A stretch of DNA of 10,388 bases from Chloroflexota bacterium (GTDB lineage Bacteria; Chloroflexota; Dormibacteria; Aeolococcales; Aeolococcaceae), in contig JAQBPI010000230.1 in the NCBI GenBank assembly GCA_028287605.1, positions 1-10,388 on the forward strand. Reading direction: 5' to 3'. Made by a program: the position numbers and the translations under genes. Numbering within the stretch: position 1 is the first letter of the stretch; every line of letters starts with the position of its first letter. The notes beneath the pieces were generated by a model. It saw only the letters and a program-made list of their open reading frames with translations, was not told where the DNA came from and ran no database searches. Below are positions 5,547 through 10,388 of the stretch, piece after piece.

Positions 5547-6275
5547 GTGGGCAAGTTGCAGGGAAAGGTGGCGGTGATCACCGGCGGCAGCACCGGAATC
5601 GGATTCGCCACGGCACAGCTCTTCGTCACAGAGGGTGCCCATGTCTTCATCACGGGCCGTCGCCAGAAGGAGCTCGATCAGGCCGTGGACGCGATCGGCA
5701 CCAACATCTCCGGCGTTCGGGGAGACGTCACCAACCTGGCCGACCTCGATCGTCTCTACGAGACCGTCGGGATGAAGGGACGGCTGGATATCGTTTTCGC
5801 CAATGCCGGCCTTGGTGAATTCGCTCCGCTGGGAGGCATCACGGAGGAGCATTTCGACACATTGTTCAACACCAATGTACGGGGAGCGCTGTTCACGGTG
5901 CAGAAGGCCCTGCCTCTGCTGAATGATGGCGGTTCCATCATTCTGACCGGCTCCGTCGCGGGTGTGAAGGGAACTCCCGGCTTCGGCGTCTACGGCGCGA
6001 CGAAGGCCGCCATTCGCTGTTTCGTGCGGTCGTGGACGGTGGAGCTGAAAGACCGTGGTATCCGCTCAAACGTCCTCAGCCCCGGTCCCATCGATACACC
6101 GCTGGTGGGTCAGCAACCCGAGGAGACCATTGAGAGGATCGTGTCCACCATCCCGATGGGACGGATGGGGGAGCCCGGTGAAATCGCAAAGGCCGCGCTG
6201 TTTCTGGCCTCGGACGACTCCAGTTTCATCACGGGTATCGAACTCTTCGTTGATGGCGGCAGAGCGCAGATCTGA
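5547..6275 (+). CDS. SDR-family NAD(P)-dependent oxidoreductase
   Basis: 242 residues from GTG at 5547, with AGGAGG 10 bases upstream; the in-frame TTG at 5538 is too close to that site, and the longer frame from 5439 is not needed. Classical SDR landmarks are present: TGGSTGIG (12-19) for cofactor, D60 in GDVTN, NAG (86-88), N110, S136 in ILTGSVAG, and Y149-x-x-x-K153 (YGATK), followed by PGPIDTP. GRR at 37-39 after the second strand suggests NADP preference. The C-terminus FVDGGRAQI is standard. Role: a cytosolic oxidoreductase acting on a small alcohol or ketone, possibly an intermediate of this cluster. Codon use is less GC-biased than in the dehydrogenase at 2718: of codons 86-115, 11 end in A/T, against 3 of 30 there, hinting at a separate origin. 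Confidence 0.93.
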   Translation: MGKLQGKVAVITGGSTGIGFATAQLFVTEGAHVFITGRRQKELDQAVDAIGTNISGVRGDVTNLADLDRLYETVGMKGRLDIVFANAGLGEFAPLGGITEEHFDTLFNTNVRGALFTVQKALPLLNDGGSIILTGSVAGVKGTPGFGVYGATKAAIRCFVRSWTVELKDRGIRSNVLSPGPIDTPLVGQQPEETIERIVSTIPMGRMGEPGEIAKAALFLASDDSSFITGIELFVDGGRAQI

Positions 6276-6435
6276 TGTGACCCCATCTGATCGTGTCCAG
6301 CGCGGTTGAGGAAGGCGGAGGCCGGCCGATGTGGCGTCTGCCGCCGGCGGAGCGGCGGTGCAAGACTGCCCCTACCTCAACCTTCCGGGCGAGGCGAGCT
6401 GCCCGGTCATCGCTGCGAGCGACATCATCACCTGA
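6276..6435. other. Convergent intergenic region
   Basis: 160 bases between the ends of the rightward SDR gene and the leftward monooxygenase. GGTTGAGG (6303-6310) and CCTCAACC (6375-6382) are complementary but 64 bases apart, and a GC-rich repeat (CCGCCGGCGG) lies between. No hairpin with a T-run is seen, so no terminator can be assigned. Confidence 0.4.
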
Positions 6436-7875
6436 TCACGGTCCGAACCAGGTCGTCAGCGCATCGCGCAATCCCGCATCGGTTCCCTCCCCCACCCAGG
6501 CGACGTGTCCGTCGGGCCTGACGAGCACGGCCGACGGCGCAGTCACCTCGCCGACCACCGGGAGCTCCCAGATGCCGGCGTAGGAGGCATCAACGAGCTG
6601 AACGCGTTCGGCCCACGGTGCGATGTCGAACCCACCGGCCCGACCGAAGTTGAGCAGCACGGGCTTGGCGCTGTGCAGCAGCGAGAAAACGCTGATCGGG
6701 CCATCAGCGGTCACAAGATCCAGGTCAGGCATGCGGCGCCCGAGCAGCGGGTGTCCCCCGCCGAGGTCGTAGGCGACGTCGAGGCCGGAGATCATCGCGG
6801 CGATGTGCTTGCGCGGTTGATCCATCGTCAGCACCTCAGCCAGGATGCGGCGAAGCGCGACCGTGCGCTCATCGTTGGCGCCCACCGCTCTCTGCGCCAT
6901 CGTGTTCTGCAGCACGCGGGCAGCAACCGGATGCCGTTCAGCGTGGTACGTGTCGAGAAGGCTCACCGGTGATGTTCCGTTGACAACCTGAGCCAGCTTC
7001 CACCCCAGGTTGACAGCGTCCTGCACGCCGATGTTCAAACCCTGCCCGCCCATTGGAGCGTGCACATGTGCGGCGTCACCCGCGAGCAACACGCGCCCGC
7101 CGCGATACGCCACCGCCTGACGCGTCATGTCGGTAAAGCTGGAGATCCAGTGCGGGCTGTGCACGCCGTAGTCCTTGCCGTCAACCCGGATGAGCGCGTC
7201 GCGGACGTCCTGCAGGGTGGGCTCATCGGTGCGATCCAGGTCGGGCACGATGAGGGTGACGCCCACCCGTCCATCATCGGCTGGGCCGATGCCACCACCG
7301 CCACGCAAGCCGAATGCCGGCACCTCCTCCATCTCGACCTCGGCAATGATCCAGCGGGTGGTTGGATCCCAGCCCGCGAAATCGATTCCGGCCGCCTTGC
7401 GCACAGCGCTGCGGCCCCCGTCGCAACCAACCAGATACTGCGCCCGCAGCGATGTGCCGTCGGACAGCGCGACATCGACGCCGCTGTGGTCTTGCGTGAA
7501 ACCGGTCACCTCGCGTTCGCGCAGGATGGGAACGCCCAGCTCGTCGAGCCAGCCGGCCAGGATGCGCTCGAAGTGGCTCTGCAGCAGCGCCATCCCATAG
7601 TTGTGGCGGGTGGGGAAGTCGCTGATGTCCATCGGGACCCCAGCGAACGCCTGCACCTGCATCGCCTTCCCCTCGGCGAGGAAGCGATCGACGACACCTC
7701 GCTGGTCCAGCACCTCGATGGTGCGGGAGTGCAGACCTCTGGAGCGCGAGCTTTCGAGCTTGAAGCTGGCGCGTCGCTCGACGATGAGGACGTCGGTCCC
7801 CGCCAGCGTCAGCTCCGCCGCCAGCATCATCCCCGTTGGACCGCCGCCGGCGATCACAACTGCATGCTCGGACAT
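6436..7875 (-). CDS. FAD-dependent aromatic hydroxylase (class A flavoprotein monooxygenase, PgaE/Rox/MhpA-like)
   Basis: 479 residues. The ATG at 7875 is preceded by GAGGAG 6 bases upstream; an in-frame start at 7896 gives an extra 7 residues and is less likely. Seen: the dinucleotide motif VVIAGGGPTGMMLAAEL (G10, G12, G15) with E33 ending the second strand, the DG motif GCDGGRSAVRKAAG (150-163), and the GD motif LLAGDAAHVHAPMGGQGLNIGVQDAVNL (264-290). The last 90 residues form the thioredoxin-like C-terminal domain (FSLLHSAKPVLLNFG...VLVRPDGHVAWVG), as in phenol hydroxylase, PgaE and rifampicin monooxygenase relatives. Role: NAD(P)H- and O2-dependent hydroxylation of an aromatic or polyketide substrate in the cytosol, for breakdown, detoxification or tailoring; which one is not predictable. 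It converges with the SDR gene and has its own palindromic upstream region, so it is probably controlled separately. Confidence 0.95.
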   Translation of the reverse strand: MSEHAVVIAGGGPTGMMLAAELTLAGTDVLIVERRASFKLESSRSRGLHSRTIEVLDQRGVVDRFLAEGKAMQVQAFAGVPMDISDFPTRHNYGMALLQSHFERILAGWLDELGVPILREREVTGFTQDHSGVDVALSDGTSLRAQYLVGCDGGRSAVRKAAGIDFAGWDPTTRWIIAEVEMEEVPAFGLRGGGGIGPADDGRVGVTLIVPDLDRTDEPTLQDVRDALIRVDGKDYGVHSPHWISSFTDMTRQAVAYRGGRVLLAGDAAHVHAPMGGQGLNIGVQDAVNLGWKLAQVVNGTSPVSLLDTYHAERHPVAARVLQNTMAQRAVGANDERTVALRRILAEVLTMDQPRKHIAAMISGLDVAYDLGGGHPLLGRRMPDLDLVTADGPISVFSLLHSAKPVLLNFGRAGGFDIAPWAERVQLVDASYAGIWELPVVGEVTAPSAVLVRPDGHVAWVGEGTDAGLRDALTTWFGP

Positions 7876-7888
7876 ACACCACTCCTCA

Positions 7889-7910
7889 TTTCCCAACGTT
7901 TGTCAGGAAA
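7889..7910 (-). promoter_or_regulatory. 22-bp imperfect palindrome before the monooxygenase (candidate operator)
   Basis: The arms TTTCC (7889-7893) and GGAAA (7906-7910) are perfect complements, and inner AC (7896-7897) pairs with GT (7902-7903), giving 7 symmetrical positions per half around a short AT-containing centre with AACGTT. It ends 14 bases upstream of the start codon and abuts the ribosome binding site. The symmetry suits a TetR-, MarR- or LacI-like repressor. No regulator gene is adjacent, so a distant one or the HxlR-type protein would be needed. Confidence 0.4.
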
Positions 7911-7922
7911 CTCTGCACCATA

Positions 7923-7948
7923 CCCGGGGGCTTGCGGCAAGCCCCGGG
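7923..7948 (-). promoter_or_regulatory. Strong GC-rich hairpin in the monooxygenase leader
   Basis: A 12-bp stem with one bulged G and a 3-base loop: GCTTG/CAAGC inside, flanked by GGG/CCC and CCC/GGG. No T-run follows on either strand. A TATAGT hexamer on the reverse strand (7960-7955) would start transcription around 7948, placing the hairpin at the extreme 5' end of the monooxygenase mRNA, where it could stabilise the message. No convincing -35 box is seen. An alternative role is insulating the gene from recombinase transcription upstream. Confidence 0.4.
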
Positions 7949-8130
7949 GGCGGTACTATATTGAGGTGGAGGGAGTGGGGCCTTTTTAGCGCTCTCCTGA
8001 CCTATCTGTGGGTCGGTTGAGCGCCGCCTGAGCGAGAACACGCCGCTGCTCCCGGGCGGCTAACGAACGAACCTCGCCGTACCTTGCACGCAGGCGAAGC
8101 GGCGGGCGGCCGAGCACCCGCCCCGGGTGA

Positions 8131-9066
8131 TCACGCCTTCTCCTGAGTGAGTAGGCGCATTACCGCGGCGTGCGCATCGCTGACGGTGAGGTGCGAGTAC
8201 ACCTGCTCGATCATGCGCAGGGTTGAGTGCCCGACCACCTGGGCCACCAGCATCGGGTTCATCCCGCCGCGCAGGGCGTGGGTGACGTACGCGCGTCGCA
8301 GGGCATGGGGATGAACGCGGTGGATGTCCAGGCCCGCGTTCTGCGCAGCGGTGCGGACCAGCTGCTCGACGCCGCTCACGGTCAGCGCGCCGTACACGCC
8401 GTCGCGCCCGCGCCGCAGCGCGAGGAACATGCGATCGCTGTAGGTGTCCGCCCGTCGCGATCGCAGGTAGCGCTCAAGGCGGCGCACCATCGACGGCGAG
8501 ACGGGGACCAGGCGCTCGATGTCCCCCTTCCTGTGCACCCGCAGGTAGGCGTCGCGGCCCTGCCGGACGATGGCGTCAGTACGAAGGTCGACGAGCTCGC
8601 CGACGCGCATACCGGTGTCGGCCAGGAGCCTGATGATGAGCTGGTCACGCTCGGCGATCCCGCCCTCCTCGAGGCGGGCGATCTCCTCGCGGTTCAGGAC
8701 GTCCAGGACCCGCCGCGGGAGGCGGGGCACCTGCGGCTTCCCCGCGACCGCCTCCCCCTCCTTGCCCGCCCATGCGAGCAGCTGGCGCACCGGGCGGACG
8801 TATGCCGCCACCGAGAACTTGCTCAGCGCCCCGTTCGCGCCGCCCGCCTCCAGAAGATGGGCGGTGAAGCGGTCGAGGGTCCGCTGATCCAGCTCGGCCA
8901 CCTCGGCCACTCCCTGGTCAGCGCACCAGGGCAGGAAGACGCGGCGTAGAGGGTTCGCGTAGGCGGTCATCGTCCGCGGGCTCAGCCCACGCGCCCGGCA
9001 GGAGGAAAGGTAGTCATCCACCGCCCGCTCCAGCCCGGTGGAGGGAGTGGGCTGAACGACCGTCAT
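8131..9066 (-). CDS. Tyrosine recombinase/integrase, XerC/XerD type
   Basis: 311 residues from ATG at 9066; a GTG at 9090 would add 8 residues, and neither start has a well-spaced ribosome binding site. The N-terminal SAM-like core-binding domain spans about 11-105 (LERAVDDYLSSCRARGLSPRTMTAY). The catalytic domain carries the full set: R154 in ADTGMRVGEL, K180 in VHRKGD, H254 and R257 in HPHALRRAYVTH, H280 in VVGHST, and nucleophile Y290 in EQVYSHL. Role: site-specific strand exchange between short core sites. Length and compactness fit Xer-like recombinases or small-element integrases rather than large phage integrases with arm-binding domains. It is about 200 bases from the 3' end of tRNA-Thr and reads away from it, the usual arrangement for an integrase beside its tRNA target. 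Chromosome dimer resolution is an alternative, but no dif site was found. Confidence 0.93.
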   Translation of the reverse strand: MTVVQPTPSTGLERAVDDYLSSCRARGLSPRTMTAYANPLRRVFLPWCADQGVAEVAELDQRTLDRFTAHLLEAGGANGALSKFSVAAYVRPVRQLLAWAGKEGEAVAGKPQVPRLPRRVLDVLNREEIARLEEGGIAERDQLIIRLLADTGMRVGELVDLRTDAIVRQGRDAYLRVHRKGDIERLVPVSPSMVRRLERYLRSRRADTYSDRMFLALRRGRDGVYGALTVSGVEQLVRTAAQNAGLDIHRVHPHALRRAYVTHALRGGMNPMLVAQVVGHSTLRMIEQVYSHLTVSDAHAAVMRLLTQEKA

Positions 9067-9110
9067 CCTCGGCACGACACGACACGACACCTCGCGGGCA
9101 CCGTCCAGTT

Positions 9111-9146
9111 CAGGGATCGATTCTGGCAGATACAGGGTCGATCTGC
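9111..9146. repeat. Repeat cluster between recombinase and tRNA
   Basis: CAGGGATCGATTCTG (9111-9125) recurs as CAGGGTCGATCTG (9133-9145), an imperfect direct repeat with a 22-base period. Overlapping it, GCAGAT (9126-9131) and ATCTGC (9141-9146) form an inverted repeat with a 9-base spacer. Nearby, GTGTC/GACAC repeats three times (about 9074-9090), just before the recombinase start. The position suits recombinase-binding sites or an operator for the recombinase promoter. This is suggestive only. Confidence 0.3.
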
Positions 9147-9195
9147 ACGGACCTCTTCCTATGCAGAGAATGTCTGTCGCACCTTGACCCGCGGT

Positions 9196-9230
9196 TTCGT
9201 GCTGTCCAAGCTTCGCTATTTGTGCACGAA
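9196..9230. repeat. Inverted repeat downstream of tRNA-Thr
   Basis: TTCGTGC (9196-9202) and GCACGAA (9224-9230) are perfect complements separated by 21 bases; two AAGCTT hexamers lie within and just outside. It sits 34 bases beyond the tRNA 3' end in the direction of tRNA transcription. No T-run follows, so it could be a processing hairpin, a weak terminator or a recombination site. Confidence 0.25.
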
Positions 9231-9263
9231 GTCGCTGCTACTGAGATCAAGCTTGCCCGCCGG

Positions 9264-9335
9264 AGCCGGCGCGGGGATTCGAACCCCGGACCTGCTGTTT
9301 ACAAAACAGTTGCTCTGCCACTGAGCTACGCCGGC
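9264..9335 (-). tRNA. tRNA-Thr (anticodon UGU)
   Basis: A full cloverleaf folds by hand over 72 bases. The acceptor stem is GCCGGCG/CGCCGGC with discriminator U. The D-arm is GCUC/GAGC with a 7-base loop. The anticodon stem is ACUGU/ACAGC (outer pair mismatched) with loop UUUGUAA and anticodon UGU at 9303-9301. The variable loop is AGGUC, and the T-arm is CGGGG-UUCGAAU-CCCCG. CCA is not encoded (CCG follows). It reads Thr ACA, and by wobble other ACN codons. tRNA genes are common integrase targets, and recombinase sequences lie on both sides here. Confidence 0.97.
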
Positions 9336-9371
9336 CTGCGAGTTGGAGCGGGCCTTCCTCGCCCTTCCGAG

Positions 9372-9524
9372 CCCCGGTGACACCCTATCTGACACCTTAC
9401 CCACCGCCGCGCCAACCACCGCGTCGAGCGTGTCGGCCGCTTCGTTGTGCATCGCCGCAGCGGCGTGAGAGTACACCCGAGGGGTGGTGGCGACGTCCGA
9501 GCGGCCGAGCAGCTCGGGAGAGAT
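9372..9524 (-). pseudogene. C-terminal remnant of a second tyrosine recombinase
   Basis: In the reverse frame about 51 residues read ISPELLGRSDVATTPRVYSH and then AAAAMHNEAADTLDAV..., which matches the end of phage- or element-type integrases (usual form: xELLGHSxVATTLxxYSHxxxxxxxEAADxLDxLL). The codon for the nucleophile Tyr is at 9473-9471. The rest of the catalytic domain (the R, K, H and R boxes) is not found upstream in any frame, and the expected His of GHS is Arg here (GRS). The frame then runs without a stop through the tRNA. It is therefore a dead fragment, left by an earlier element that used this site. The left-hand boundary (9372) is approximate. It is unlike the intact recombinase at 8131, whose end reads QVYSHLTVSDAHAAV. 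Confidence 0.75.
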
Positions 9525-10038
9525 CGGTCTCGTTCCTCCAGGTCGTAGCCCACAGGTCGTGGCCATGGCCTCCCACGACACGGCGCCGCGCGGCGTCGGA
9601 CCCGACGGGCTGGATCCAGTACGACACCCCGTTCCCTCTGCAGTTGGTCAGCACGGACAGAACGTGGTATGAGCCGGCCGCGAGGGGGAACTGGGCCGGA
9701 GCGGGCGAGCCGCCGCCAGAGGTGGCTTGCGCGTGATCCGTCACAGAGCGTTGACGCGGTGCGATGGTTGGTGCACGCCGCTGCCACGAACGTCTGTGCG
9801 GACCGCCGATCCCACCCTCGCGGACAGCAGCGGCAACAACTGCACGCCGTTGTGGTATCGAACTCAATCAACCCATGGCCAGCAGCGGGTTTTTTCGCCG
9901 CTCTCGTAGCCGTCACCTGCGTCATTTACTGAGAGGCCAACTTGCCGCGGAGGCGGCACCCGCGGTACGCTACCCGCCCGTTCGCCGGAAACCTTGGGGG
10001 CAGGGACCGAGGCCGGCGAGCCTGAAAGGGGTTCGTCC
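9525..10038. other. Stretch without a convincing gene, right of the recombinase remnant
   Basis: About 510 bases. All six frames are open in places but their translations are low-complexity or broken. One reverse-strand piece (about 9600-9710) reads FPLAAGSYHVLSVLTNCRGN followed by GVSYWIQPVGSD, which looks more protein-like than its surroundings and faintly like a secreted-domain strand pattern, but it leads into junk at both ends. A hairpin TGCCGC-GGAG-GCGGCA lies at 9943-9958. The composition fits decayed DNA at an element boundary. Confidence 0.4.
9942..9971 (+). promoter_or_regulatory. Weak candidate promoter for the right-end membrane protein
   Basis: TTGCCG (9942-9947) and TACGCT (9966-9971) are 18 bases apart, fitting a TTGNNN/TANNNT pattern, and lie about 70 bases before the ATG at 10039. 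The -35 overlaps a small inverted repeat (9943-9958). Chance occurrence cannot be excluded. Confidence 0.25.
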
Positions 10039-10388
10039 ATGAGGAGGACGAGCGCGGAGGGCGGCGACCGCACGCCGGTCGGGATCGAGGCCGGTCGCAG
10101 GGCCGGCGGGAGCATCCTCGGCGGTTGGGGCGGCCGGTTGACCATCTGCGCGTTCATGCTCAGCGCCGGCCTGGTGGCCGGTGTGACGCTGCACAGCTGG
10201 CAGCGCGAGTTCGCGCGGTCGCCCTACTACAGCCTCCCGTACAGCGCCGCGACCGCACCCCCGGCGGGCGACTCCCGGCCCCTGCCCGACACGGTCCCGA
10301 TGCCCCTGGCGCAGCCGCCGGCGCCGGCGCAGCAGCCACAGCAGCAGCAGCCGCCGGCCGCTCCGGCCACCGATGCCCCACCGCACGC
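10039..10388 (+). CDS. Single-pass membrane protein with Pro/Gln-rich segment (N-terminal part, cut by window edge)
   Basis: An ATG at 10039 follows AAGGGG by 8 bases, and the frame stays open to the window edge (116 codons plus 2 bases). Residues 1-33 are hydrophilic and basic. Residues 34-52 (LTICAFMLSAGLVAGVTLH) form one membrane segment. A tail of Tyr/Pro and then Pro/Gln/Ala repeats follows (LAQPPAPAQQPQQQQPPAAP, 90-109), probably a flexible linker to a domain outside the window. With basic residues before the helix, the expected orientation is N-in, with the tail and any later domain outside. I do not recognise the family; anchored cell-wall, SPOR-like or sortase-type proteins have similar layouts, but nothing visible decides between them. 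Confidence 0.7.
   Translation, partial: MRRTSAEGGDRTPVGIEAGRRAGGSILGGWGGRLTICAFMLSAGLVAGVTLHSWQREFARSPYYSLPYSAATAPPAGDSRPLPDTVPMPLAQPPAPAQQPQQQQPPAAPATDAPPH

Noticed and set aside
7060..7989. 309-codon forward frame opposite the monooxygenase
   Set aside because: The reverse strand carries all flavin-binding motifs in order, and the forward translation has no domain pattern.
8101..8122. GGCGGG/CCCGCC stem just after the recombinase stop as a terminator
   Set aside because: The stem is only 6 bp with a 10-base loop and no T-run; such GC repeats are expected by chance in this composition.
8040..8130. Possible integron attC-like site beside the recombinase (GGCTAACGAACGAACC)
   Set aside because: It does not fit the RYYYAAC/GTTRRRY core pairs, and the recombinase lacks the integron-specific layout as far as can be seen.
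9216..9371. Reading frame with GVAQWQSNCFVNSRSG following the recombinase remnant
   Set aside because: This is the tRNA-Thr gene and its flank translated in frame; the tRNA fold explains the bases completely, so it is not protein sequence.
1..10388. CRISPR array, toxin-antitoxin, restriction or phage structural genes
   Set aside because: No regular spaced repeats and no motifs of these systems were found in any frame; the recombinase and the remnant are the only mobile-element proteins.

Overview
The window is uniformly GC-rich. It uses GTG starts (the 3-hydroxyisobutyrate dehydrogenase-like and SDR genes), clear purine-rich ribosome binding sites, and at least one promoter that looks leaderless. 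The gene families (HxlR regulator, HGAW/GHSYGG-type alpha/beta hydrolases, PgaE/Rox-like flavin monooxygenase) suit a soil or environmental actinobacterium or another high-GC terrabacterial lineage such as Chloroflexota or Dormibacterota. This is inferred from style, not from a marker gene.

Layout, left to right. (1) 1-474, minus: the N-terminal part of a PLP-dependent threonine dehydratase-like enzyme, cut by the window edge. (2) 475-864: no supportable gene. (3) 865-2347, minus: an MBL-fold hydrolase and an HxlR-family regulator, probably one transcript. (4) 2348-2466: a compact divergent control region with an inverted repeat over both promoters. (5) 2467-3614, plus: a short thioesterase-like N-terminal ORF, translationally coupled to a 3-hydroxyisobutyrate dehydrogenase-family oxidoreductase. 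(6) 3792-6275, plus: two paralogous alpha/beta hydrolases (one with a probable signal peptide, one without), then an SDR oxidoreductase. (7) 6436-7875, minus and convergent: a class A FAD-dependent aromatic hydroxylase with its own palindromic leader. (8) 8131-9335, minus: an intact XerC/D-type tyrosine recombinase and a tRNA-Thr(UGU). (9) 9372-9524: the C-terminal remnant of a second tyrosine recombinase. (10) 9525-10038: no convincing gene. (11) 10039-10388, plus: the start of a single-pass membrane protein with a Pro/Gln-rich segment, cut by the window edge.

The middle block (865-7875) reads as an accessory set for metabolism or detoxification of small organic compounds: a flavin hydroxylase, two hydrolases, two NAD(P)-dependent dehydrogenases, an MBL hydrolase and a regulator family often linked to reactive carbonyls or quinones. 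No substrate can be named from sequence. The recombinase, the recombinase remnant and the tRNA suggest that the right side of this block is an integration hotspot, so the block may be island cargo. No duplicated attachment site was found inside the window.

No clearly new defence or mobile system is visible. The most unusual points are the truncated thioesterase-like ORF coupled to the dehydrogenase, the overlapping HxlR operator/promoter arrangement, and the tRNA flanked by recombinase sequences on both sides.
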